DNA from: Gemmatimonas phototrophica
GTDB lineage: Bacteria > Gemmatimonadota > Gemmatimonadetes > Gemmatimonadales > Gemmatimonadaceae
Direction: 5' to 3'
Length of the DNA stretch: 17,963 nt
Assembly: GCA_945870175.1 (NCBI GenBank)
Contig: CAMBRJ010000014.1
Location: 1 to 17,963 of the forward strand
Shown: piece after piece, positions 1-6,757 of the stretch
Numbering within the stretch: the stretch's first letter is position 1
Layout of the letters: every line of letters begins with the position of its first letter
Position numbers and translations under genes: made by a program
Notes under the pieces: model-generated
Told to the model about the DNA's origin: nothing
The model's database searches: none
What the model saw: only the letters and a program-made list of their open reading frames with translations

Positions 1-804
1 GGCGGTAGTGCCTTCGGCCTCGATGCGGCCACCGGCGTGATGCAGTGGATGGAAGAGCACAACTTTGGCGTGCCGGTGGGCGGCGGAGTCGTGCCCATCG
101 TGCCCGCCGCGATCCTCATGGACCTCGGCCGCGGTGGCAACTTCAAGAAGCGCCCCGACGCCTCCTTCGGCTACAAGGCCACGGACGCCGCCAGCACGGA
201 CCCCGTGCAGAGCGGCCGTATCGGCGTGGGCATGGGTGCCGGCTGGGGCATGGGCACCGCCAGTGTGAAGCTGTCCAACGGCTACACAGTGGCCGCCATC
301 GTCGGGCTCAACCCGGCCGGGTCACCGCTCGACCCGCGCACCTGCCTCCCCTACGGCTTCTTCCTTGAGCTCGGCGACGAGTTCAACCTGGTGCAGCCCA
401 AGGCCGAGGAATGCACCGCCGCGGCCACCGGTCGTGGTGGTCCGAACGACGGCTCGGACGGCGCCCCGCGCAACACCACCATCGCCCTCGTAGCCACCGA
501 CGCCCCGCTGTTCGACCTCGAGGCCGAGCGCATGGCGCAGATCGCCAATGCGGGCCTTGCCCGCTCCATCCGCCCCATTCACGGCATTGGCGACGGGGAC
601 ACGGTGTTCGGCATGGCCACGACACTGCCCTCCACCCAAATGAGCAACGGCGATCTGCAAGCCATCTTCAACGCCGGGGCCGATGTCCTCGGGCGGGCCG
701 TCGTGCATGCGGTCCTGATGTCAAAGCAGGTCGGCACCAGCCGCGTGGGCTATTGTCAGCAGTACCCGAGTGCCTGTGTGAAGCGCACCGGCGCCGGCAA
801 GTAA
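1..804 (+). CDS. P1 family (S58, DmpA/NylC-type) Ntn aminopeptidase, 3' part
   Basis: This is the C-terminal 267 or so residues of a gene whose start lies before the window; the frame is open from base 1. The family consists of self-cleaving N-terminal-nucleophile hydrolases (L-aminopeptidase/D-esterase DmpA, nylon oligomer hydrolase NylC) that remove N-terminal residues from peptides or cleave amides. Visible hallmarks are GGSAFGLDAATGV at the left edge, PVGGGVVPIVPAAILMDL, the Gly-rich RIGVGMGAGWGMGTASVKL segment, and the junction RNTTIALVATDAPL at about 469-510. In the family the chain is cut just before the nucleophile. Here that would be between Asn (472-474) and Thr (475-477), as in NylC, rather than Gly/Ser as in DmpA. 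The tail ends in a short Cys-containing stretch (YCQQYPSACVKRTGAGK). The next gene follows after 31 nt on the same strand, suggesting co-transcription. The family call is firm; the substrate is unknown. Confidence 0.9.
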   Translation, partial: GGSAFGLDAATGVMQWMEEHNFGVPVGGGVVPIVPAAILMDLGRGGNFKKRPDASFGYKATDAASTDPVQSGRIGVGMGAGWGMGTASVKLSNGYTVAAIVGLNPAGSPLDPRTCLPYGFFLELGDEFNLVQPKAEECTAAATGRGGPNDGSDGAPRNTTIALVATDAPLFDLEAERMAQIANAGLARSIRPIHGIGDGDTVFGMATTLPSTQMSNGDLQAIFNAGADVLGRAVVHAVLMSKQVGTSRVGYCQQYPSACVKRTGAGK

Positions 805-835
805 CGCCGCACCACCTCCTTATCGGACCAGATAC

Positions 836-1885
836 ATGAAGCGACTCGCCGGTGGGCTGCTGGCCATGCTGATGCTCACCGGGGCCGCCAGTCCCGCAGC
901 GAACACCCTCGACATCTACTTCATCGATGTCGAGGGAGGACAAGCGACCCTCATGGTCACGCCGGCCGGTGAGTCGTTCCTGATCGACGCGGGATTTCCC
1001 AGTGACGGCACGTTCGCGTCGAAACCGGGCGACCCGGCGAAGGCCCGCGATGCCCAACGAATTCTGGCCGCCGTCCGCGATGCGGGAGTACGCCAGATCG
1101 ATCACCTCATGCTCACCCACTACCATGCCGATCACATGGGTGGGGTCATCGAGCTGGCGCAACTGCTCCCGATCCGTCATTTCATCGATCACGCCGCACC
1201 GAGCGCCGAGGCGGAAGTGATCGTGCCGGGCACGATGGCGCTGTACGACGCCTACGTGGCACTGCGGGCCAGCGGCACGCACACCGAGCCGAAGCCGGGT
1301 GACCGACTCCCCCTTGCTGGCGTGGACGTGGTGGTGCTGGCCTCCGCCGGCGACATTCTCACGACACCGCTAACGGGCGCCGGGCAGCCGAACGCGACCT
1401 GCACCGGCAGTGGCGAGCCGGCGCAGGAAAAAACGGAGAACCCGCGCTCGACCGCCATTCGCGTACAATTCGGAGCGTTCCGATTTCTCAACGTGGGGGA
1501 CCTGAGCGGCGCACCGCTCTTCGCCCTCACCTGCCCCACCAATCTGATCGGCACGGCGGAGCTGTACCTCATTGCTCACCATGGTGGCAACGATGGCGCG
1601 GATCCGTCGCTGTTCGCCGCCGTGAAGCCGCGCGTGGCCATCATGAACAACGGCCCGCGCAAAGGCGCGCAGGCGCGCACGTTCGCGACCATCCGCGGGA
1701 TCCGCACCATCGACGGCTGGCAGTTGCACCGCAGTGACAACGCCAACATCGAAAATTTCGCCGACGCCCGTATCGCCAATCTCGACGAGAACACCAGCGC
1801 CTGGCTCAAAGTGTCCGCCAGCCTCGACGGCAGCTTCACCGTCACCAACGGACGCACCGGAAAATCCACCGCGTATCCGCGGTAA
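836..1885 (+). CDS. Secreted ComEC-like metallo-beta-lactamase-fold hydrolase
   Basis: A 349-residue protein that starts with a Sec signal peptide (MKRLAGG, a hydrophobic core, then AASPAA at about residues 17-22), so it is probably periplasmic or secreted. The mature part begins LDIYFIDVEGGQATLMVTP...FLIDAG, the typical opening of the ComEC/Rec2 C-terminal-like MBL domain. The metal motif HxHxDH is present as THYHADHMGG (H95, H97, D99, H100). A later aspartate lies in FLNVGDLSG (D222) and a histidine pair in YLIAHHGG (H248/H249). These match the usual two-zinc site of phosphodiesterase or nuclease-like members. There are no ComEC membrane segments, so it is a stand-alone hydrolase and not a DNA uptake channel. 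The start was chosen because it gives a clean signal peptide; the ribosome site is weak. It lies between the P1 peptidase and the aminotransferase, with about 32 nt on each side. Substrate unknown. Confidence 0.88.
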   Translation: MKRLAGGLLAMLMLTGAASPAANTLDIYFIDVEGGQATLMVTPAGESFLIDAGFPSDGTFASKPGDPAKARDAQRILAAVRDAGVRQIDHLMLTHYHADHMGGVIELAQLLPIRHFIDHAAPSAEAEVIVPGTMALYDAYVALRASGTHTEPKPGDRLPLAGVDVVVLASAGDILTTPLTGAGQPNATCTGSGEPAQEKTENPRSTAIRVQFGAFRFLNVGDLSGAPLFALTCPTNLIGTAELYLIAHHGGNDGADPSLFAAVKPRVAIMNNGPRKGAQARTFATIRGIRTIDGWQLHRSDNANIENFADARIANLDENTSAWLKVSASLDGSFTVTNGRTGKSTAYPR

Positions 1886-1917
1886 GCGCGCGCACTCATC
1901 ACCACACGAGTTCTGAG

Positions 1918-3249
1918 ATGACCGTTCCGACCACGCTCTCCCCGACCCTCGATTCGCAGTGGATGCCGTTCACCGCCAACAAGGCGTTCAAGGCACGACC
2001 GCGACTGCTCGTCAGCGCCAAGGACATGCATTATCAGTCCGATGACGGCCGCGAGATTCTCGACGGGACCGCTGGGCTTTGGTGCGTGAATGCGGGACAC
2101 TGCCGCACCCCCATCATCGACGCGATCAGTCGGACGGCTTCGACGCTGGATTTCGCGCCGAGCTTTCAGATGGGGCATCCGCTCTCCTTCGCGTTGGCCG
2201 ACAAGCTGGTGCAGCTGCTCCCCACCGGCATGAGCAAGGTATTCTTCTCGAACTCCGGCAGCGAAGCGGTGGACAGCGCACTCAAAATCGCCATGGCCTA
2301 TCATCAGGCCCGCGGCGAACCGGAGCGCACCATGTTCGTCGGGCGCACGCGCGGCTATCACGGCGTGGGCTTCGGTGGCATTTCCGTGGGCGGCATCGAA
2401 ACGAATCGCAAAACATTTGCGGCACAGCTCATGCCGCACATCGATCATCTGCCGCACACCCACGATCTCGCCCGCAACGCGTTCTCGAAGGGACAGCCGC
2501 AGTGGGGCGCGCACCTCGCCGACGCCCTCGAGACCATGGTGGCCACACATGGCGCCGGCCGCATCGCCGCCGTGATCGTTGAACCGCTGGCCGGATCCAC
2601 CGGTGTGCTGGTGCCACCCGTGGGCTATCTGGAACGGCTGCGCGCCCTGTGCACCGCCCACGGTATTCTGCTGATTTTCGACGAAGTGATCAGCGGATTC
2701 GGACGGCTCGGTACCCCGTTCGCCGCACAGCACTTCGGCGTGACCCCCGACATCATGGCGCTGGCTAAGGGACTCACCAACGCCGCCGTGCCGATGGGTG
2801 CCACCGCCGTACAGGGCGCGATCTATGACACCGTGGTCAACGCCTCCGAGCGCGGCATCGAGTTGTTTCATGGCTACACCTACAGCGGACACCCGCTCGC
2901 CGCGGCCGCCGGTCTCGCCACCATGCAGATTTACGAAGACGAGGGCTTGTTCGAGCGGGCCCGCACCCTCGCCCCCGAGTGGGAAGCGGTCATGCACGCG
3001 TTGCGCGATGCCCCGTACGTGATCGACGTGCGCAACCTCGGGCTCGTGGCCGGCATCGAACTCGAACCGCGCGCCGGCCAGCCGGGAGCCCGCGCCTCCG
3101 ACGCCTTCGTGAACTGCTTCCACGAGCAGAATGCGCTGATTCGCGTGACCGGCGATATCATTGCCCTGTCGCCGCCACTCATCATCAGCGTCGAGCAGAT
3201 CCACGAGCTGGCCGGCAAGGTCCGCCGGGCCCTTCACTCCATCACCTAA
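1918..3249 (+). CDS. Omega-amino acid:pyruvate aminotransferase (class III, PLP)
   Basis: A 443-residue class-III, fold-type-I aminotransferase. The opening WMPFTANKAFKARPRLL followed by LDGTAGLWCVNAGHCR is characteristic of beta-alanine (omega-amino acid):pyruvate transaminases such as the Pseudomonas enzyme of about 449 residues. Other signatures are FFSNSGSEAVDSALK (phosphate-binding region), RTRGYHGVGFGG, the Asp that pairs with the pyridine nitrogen in LLIFDEVISGFGR, and the PLP lysine K284 in MALAKGLTNAAVPMGA (codon at 2767). The enzyme moves an amino group from beta-alanine or other omega-amines to pyruvate, giving a semialdehyde and alanine. It is cytoplasmic. The gene is full length with no visible defect. 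It precedes hemJ by 20 nt in a same-strand run. It is not GSA aminotransferase (HemL), despite the neighbouring heme gene, because the substrate-side motifs are those of the omega-transaminase group. The exact amine donor cannot be told from sequence. Confidence 0.92.
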   Translation: MTVPTTLSPTLDSQWMPFTANKAFKARPRLLVSAKDMHYQSDDGREILDGTAGLWCVNAGHCRTPIIDAISRTASTLDFAPSFQMGHPLSFALADKLVQLLPTGMSKVFFSNSGSEAVDSALKIAMAYHQARGEPERTMFVGRTRGYHGVGFGGISVGGIETNRKTFAAQLMPHIDHLPHTHDLARNAFSKGQPQWGAHLADALETMVATHGAGRIAAVIVEPLAGSTGVLVPPVGYLERLRALCTAHGILLIFDEVISGFGRLGTPFAAQHFGVTPDIMALAKGLTNAAVPMGATAVQGAIYDTVVNASERGIELFHGYTYSGHPLAAAAGLATMQIYEDEGLFERARTLAPEWEAVMHALRDAPYVIDVRNLGLVAGIELEPRAGQPGARASDAFVNCFHEQNALIRVTGDIIALSPPLIISVEQIHELAGKVRRALHSIT

Positions 3250-3269
3250 CGCTACGGAACCGGGGCTTT

Positions 3270-3710
3270 GTGAACGGCACCAGCTACCTCTGGATCAAGG
3301 CGCTACACGTCATTGCCGTCATCGCCTGGTACGCCGGGCTGTTCTACATTTTCCGCCTGTACGTGTACCACGTGCAGAAGCGGAGCGAGCCAGCGGTTAC
3401 GGCCACGCTCGAGGTCATGGAGCGGCGTCTGCTACGCGCCATCATGACACCGGCCATGGTCGTGGCCCTCGGCGCCGGCACGGCCATGCTGGTAATGAAT
3501 CCGTCGCTGCTGAAAATGCCGTGGATGCACGCCAAGCTCGGCGCCGTCGTCCTTTTGCTCGGCTATCACGGCCTCGCCTCGTGGACACGCCAAAAGTTTC
3601 TGCAGGGCGAGTACGTGCTCAGCGAAACCGCCTGCCGATGGATCAATGAAGTGCCCACGATCCTGCTGCTCGTCATCGTGATCGGCGTCATCGTGCGACC
3701 TGGCGCGTGA
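3270..3710 (+). CDS. hemJ: Protoporphyrinogen IX oxidase HemJ
   Basis: A 146-residue integral membrane protein that oxidises protoporphyrinogen IX to protoporphyrin IX in heme synthesis. It is the HemJ type found in bacteria without HemG or HemY. The sequence follows the family closely: LWIKALHVIAVIAWYAGLFY, then FRLYVYH, MERRLLRAIMTPAMVV, WMHAKLG (H87, K89) and NEVPTILLLVIV near the C-terminus. H13 in KALH corresponds to the conserved N-terminal histidine proposed as a heme ligand. Four hydrophobic spans are visible. The GTG start at 3270 was chosen because it gives the normal family length; a GGGG stretch just upstream may serve as ribosome site. The frame is open further upstream, but that part lies inside the aminotransferase gene and does not resemble HemJ. 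The next gene begins 1 nt after the stop. Confidence 0.9.
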   Translation: MNGTSYLWIKALHVIAVIAWYAGLFYIFRLYVYHVQKRSEPAVTATLEVMERRLLRAIMTPAMVVALGAGTAMLVMNPSLLKMPWMHAKLGAVVLLLGYHGLASWTRQKFLQGEYVLSETACRWINEVPTILLLVIVIGVIVRPGA

Positions 3711-3711
3711 T

Positions 3712-4530
3712 GTGAACACCAACGGGCAGTACCTCGCGATCAACGGCGTACGGTTGTGGGTCGAAGACACCGGCGGCACGGGACCGCCAGTGCTGTTCTC
3801 ACACGGCCTGCTCTGGAGCACGCGCATGTTCGACGCGCAGGTCGCCACGCTGCGGTCGCGGTATCGCTGCATCGCGTGGGACCATCGGGGTCAGGGACAG
3901 AGCGACGTGCCGAACGTGCGCTCCATCAGCATCGAGGACTGCTACGCCGATGCCGTCGCCCTCATCGAACGGCTCGGCGTGGCGCCGGTGCACATCGTCG
4001 GACTGTCGATGGGCGGGTTCGTTGCCATGCGACTCGCCGCGCGCCGCCCCGATCTCGTACGCTCCTGCGTGCTGCTCGAAACAAGTGCCGAGGCGGAGCC
4101 ATCGGAGAACGTGCCGAGGTATCGCACGCTCAATCGCGTGGCGCGATGGTTCGGATTGCGCGTCGTGGCACACAAGGTCATGCCAATCATGTTCGGCACG
4201 ACCTTTCTCACGGATCCCGCGCGCGCCGTCGAGCGGAATGCGTGGCGCGAGCGATTGGCGCGGAACCGCCGCGACATCTGGCGCGCGGTGAATGGCGTGA
4301 TCGAGCGGGAGCCGATCATGCCGGAACTCGGTCACATCACGACGCCCACGATGATCATGGTGGGTGATGAAGACGTCGCGACCGTACCGCTGAAGGCGGA
4401 GCGAATGCACGCGGCCATTCGCGGATCGAAACTCGTGCGGGTTCCGCACGCCGGGCATTCCAGCAGCATCGAGCAGCCCGGTCACGTCACGGCGGCGATC
4501 GAAGCCTGGCTCGCGATTCTCGACCGCTGA
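3712..4530 (+). CDS. Alpha/beta-fold hydrolase (haloperoxidase/esterase-like)
   Basis: A 272-residue single-domain alpha/beta hydrolase. The oxyanion-side motif LFSHGLLWS is followed by WDHRGQGQSD and the nucleophile elbow GLSMGG, with Ser99 (codon 4006). The acid is in VGDEDVAT (D221 likely, D219 possible), and the base is His249 in PHAGHSS. The triad and strand order are complete, so an active ester, lactone or C-C bond hydrolase is expected. The family is too broad to name a substrate. There is no signal peptide, so it is probably cytoplasmic. The GTG start at 3712 follows the hemJ stop by one base and has no separate ribosome site, suggesting translational coupling. It ends 17 nt before the stop of the convergent hydrolase gene on the other strand, with no clear terminator hairpin between them. 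Confidence 0.88.
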   Translation: MNTNGQYLAINGVRLWVEDTGGTGPPVLFSHGLLWSTRMFDAQVATLRSRYRCIAWDHRGQGQSDVPNVRSISIEDCYADAVALIERLGVAPVHIVGLSMGGFVAMRLAARRPDLVRSCVLLETSAEAEPSENVPRYRTLNRVARWFGLRVVAHKVMPIMFGTTFLTDPARAVERNAWRERLARNRRDIWRAVNGVIEREPIMPELGHITTPTMIMVGDEDVATVPLKAERMHAAIRGSKLVRVPHAGHSSSIEQPGHVTAAIEAWLAILDR

Positions 4531-4547
4531 CGATCGGCGACAGCAGC

Positions 4548-5282
4548 TTACAGCAGTTTGCGGAGCACGTCGTCGTCGAGGCGATGCCCGCCACCGAACG
4601 TGAACTCTTCCACCTCGATGCCCATCGCGTCGATGCGCTTGCGCAGGGTTCGGCGGAAGGAATCGGTGGCGAACTTGTCCTTGTCGCCCACCACCACCTG
4701 CACCGTGGTACCGTTCCACGCCGCGCGCATGGCGTCGTCCGGCACATCGTGCGCGAGTCCACCCGCCCACAGCACATGCGTGGCCACGTCGGCCCCTTCT
4801 TCCGGCACGCCACGGTCGGCCACATCGGCCACCCACCGCATACTCATCGCGACGCCCTGCGAGAAACCCAGCACCTTGATCGCCGGCACGTCACCACGCG
4901 CTTCGAGAATCGCGTCGACCTCCTGGCCGACCACCGCGTGCAGCATGCCGAGCGCGTCGCGCAGATCGTCCTCGCGATCGTCGCGCGTCAGCCACGTGGC
5001 ACCGGTTCGCGCCAGATGCTTGCCATCAGCCCGCGGCAACTCCAGGTAGAAGCGGGAGAGCCCCTCGGGGGCCACGACGCGCGTCGCTTTGGGCGCCTGC
5101 CGGGCGAACGTGGTCAGGAACTCGCTGGCCAGCTGTCCATAGCCGTGAAACACCACCCACAGCGTGGTAGTGTCGGCCGGCTCGGCGCCAGCGGTGGCGT
5201 ACCGGGCCGTGCGCTCGACGGCGAGCTTGTGCATGGTGATCGCCGCGACGGCGTCACGAGTGGCGTCTTGGAATTCAGTCAT
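4548..5282 (-). CDS. Alpha/beta hydrolase, phospholipase/carboxylesterase family
   Basis: A 244-residue protein of the carboxylesterase / acyl-protein-thioesterase-like branch of alpha/beta hydrolases. Evidence: VVFHGYGQLASEF (HG oxyanion motif), VVAPEGLSRFY, the nucleophile elbow LGFSQGVAMSMRW with Ser141, VLWAGG, the acid in VVGDKDKF (D200 or D202), and His233 in FGGGHRL near the C-terminus. The triad order and spacing fit the family, which usually has 200-250 residues. There is no signal peptide, so it is probably cytoplasmic. An AGGG just before the ATG (about 5289-5292 on the complement) is a likely ribosome site. It shares its strand with the GntP permease gene 73 nt upstream and could be the last gene of that unit. 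It is not related to the neighbouring plus-strand hydrolase beyond the common fold. Substrate unknown. Confidence 0.85.
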   Translation of the reverse strand: MTEFQDATRDAVAAITMHKLAVERTARYATAGAEPADTTTLWVVFHGYGQLASEFLTTFARQAPKATRVVAPEGLSRFYLELPRADGKHLARTGATWLTRDDREDDLRDALGMLHAVVGQEVDAILEARGDVPAIKVLGFSQGVAMSMRWVADVADRGVPEEGADVATHVLWAGGLAHDVPDDAMRAAWNGTTVQVVVGDKDKFATDSFRRTLRKRIDAMGIEVEEFTFGGGHRLDDDVLRKLL

Positions 5283-5307
5283 CGTCCCTGAAGTCTAGTC
5301 CACCGCT

Positions 5308-5330
5308 CCCTCGCGCGCTCGGCACGAGGG
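5308..5330 (-). other. GC-rich hairpin between permease and hydrolase genes
   Basis: An inverted repeat, CCCTCG ... CGAGGG, with an 11-nt loop lies in the 73-nt gap downstream of the permease stop and upstream of the hydrolase start (both minus strand). No T-run follows in either direction, so it is not a standard intrinsic terminator. It might attenuate readthrough or protect a 3' end, but could be chance in this GC-rich DNA. Confidence 0.3.
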
Positions 5331-5355
5331 CGCTCGGGATCACCGCCTGCTCCGC

Positions 5356-6750
5356 TCAGAATGCCCCGAACGTGGTGCCGAGGGCGAGGAGCGCGATCAA
5401 CGCCAGCAGGGGCACCACGACGGAGACCACGAAAATATCGAGATACGACTCGCGATGCGTGAGATGGCAGATCGCGAGCAGCGTGATGATGGCCCCATTG
5501 TGTGGCAGTGAATCCAGTCCGCCCGATGCGATGGCCGCCACCCGGTGCAGCAGTTGCGGACTGACGCCCGCCGTCGTGGCCAACTCGAGGTAGCTCTTGC
5601 CCAGCATGTTGAGCGCAATGCTGAGCCCCCCGCTCGATGAACCCGTGATGCCCGCCATGATGTTCACGGCCAGCGCTTCCGACAGCAACGGATTCCCCGG
5701 TGAGATACTCATCACCGCATCGCGGATCACGGCGAAGGCCGCCAATGCCGCGATGACGGAACCGTAGCCGACCTCCGATGCAGTATTGAAGATCGGCAGC
5801 AGCGATCCCATCGTGCCTTCGTTGATCGACTGCCGGAGATCGCGCCAGCGCGACCAATACATCGCGATAGTGACCACGATCGCGATGAAGATCGCGGCGA
5901 TCAGCGACCAGACCCCGCGCACGTCGTTCACCGTGACGCCGCCGAAGGTCTTCTCGGCCAGATACGACGTGTCCATTTGTGGGATCACCCAGCGCGTGAA
6001 CACCAGATTGAGACCGATCACGAGCAGCACGGGCACCAGCGCGGTTACGAGCGATGGGCTCTTGGATGGGCCGTTGTTCGCGCCCGCGATGTGCGGCATC
6101 ACGATATCGGTGGGATGCGTGCCGTACCCCTCACCGGCCGCCCGCGCGACCCGGGCCCGATGTGTTAGCCACCACGCGCCGCCCGCGAACATGATCAGCG
6201 CCGCGATCACGCCAAGACCCGGCGCTGCGAACGGATCGGTCCCGAAGTACGGCATCGGAATCGCGTTCTGGATGGACGGGGTACCGGGCAGCGCGGTCAT
6301 CGTGAAGGTGGCCGACCCCAGCACCAGCGCGCCGGGAATGAGCCGCTTGGGAATGCCGGCCTCGCGGAACAGTCCGACGCCCACCGGATATGCCGCGAAC
6401 GCCACGACGAACACCGACACGCCGCCATAGGTGAGCAGCCCGCACGACAACACCAAGGCAATGATCGCGTGCTGCGCCCCGATACGGGCCACGATCGCGC
6501 GCGCAATCGTATCGGCCGCCCCCGAATCGCTCATCAATCGGCCGAAGATCGCCCCCAGCAGGAAGAGCGGGAAATACTTCACGAGGAAGCCGCCCAGTCC
6601 TGTCATGAATACCTGCGTGTACATCGCCAGCAATCGCGTGTCCCCACCGAGGATCACTGCCAGCATGGCCAGCAGCGGCGCCAACACCAGCACCGAGATG
6701 CCGCGATAGGCGAGGTACATCAGCAGGGCGAGGGAGATCAGGATCGACAT
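5356..6750 (-). CDS. GntP family permease (organic acid:H+ symporter)
   Basis: A 464-residue membrane protein that is almost entirely hydrophobic segments (about 12-14), typical of the GntP family, which imports gluconate and related organic acids with protons across the inner membrane. Family hallmarks seen are FPLFLLGAIFGRLMSDSG, YGGVSVFVVAFAAYPVG, the strongly conserved LGSATFTMTALPGTPSIQNA, and in the C-terminal half SSSGGLSIAL and ASGGLDSLPHNGAIITLL. The length matches the family (about 440-470). The ATG at 6750 starts directly with a membrane segment and follows the S9 peptidase stop by 7 nt, so the two genes are almost certainly co-transcribed. Known family members move gluconate or other small carboxylates; which one applies here cannot be read from the sequence. 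Confidence 0.9.
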   Translation of the reverse strand: MSILISLALLMYLAYRGISVLVLAPLLAMLAVILGGDTRLLAMYTQVFMTGLGGFLVKYFPLFLLGAIFGRLMSDSGAADTIARAIVARIGAQHAIIALVLSCGLLTYGGVSVFVVAFAAYPVGVGLFREAGIPKRLIPGALVLGSATFTMTALPGTPSIQNAIPMPYFGTDPFAAPGLGVIAALIMFAGGAWWLTHRARVARAAGEGYGTHPTDIVMPHIAGANNGPSKSPSLVTALVPVLLVIGLNLVFTRWVIPQMDTSYLAEKTFGGVTVNDVRGVWSLIAAIFIAIVVTIAMYWSRWRDLRQSINEGTMGSLLPIFNTASEVGYGSVIAALAAFAVIRDAVMSISPGNPLLSEALAVNIMAGITGSSSGGLSIALNMLGKSYLELATTAGVSPQLLHRVAAIASGGLDSLPHNGAIITLLAICHLTHRESYLDIFVVSVVVPLLALIALLALGTTFGAF

Positions 6751-6757
6751 CGCCTGC

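Noticed and set aside
1576..3237. Long open frame (553 codons) on the minus strand opposite the MBL hydrolase and aminotransferase
   Set aside because: It lies antisense to two clear conserved genes, is rich in Arg/Gly/His with no recognisable domain, and is the usual shadow of high-GC coding DNA.
4531..4547. Bidirectional terminator between the two convergent hydrolase genes
   Set aside because: The 17-nt gap contains no stem-loop and no T-run.
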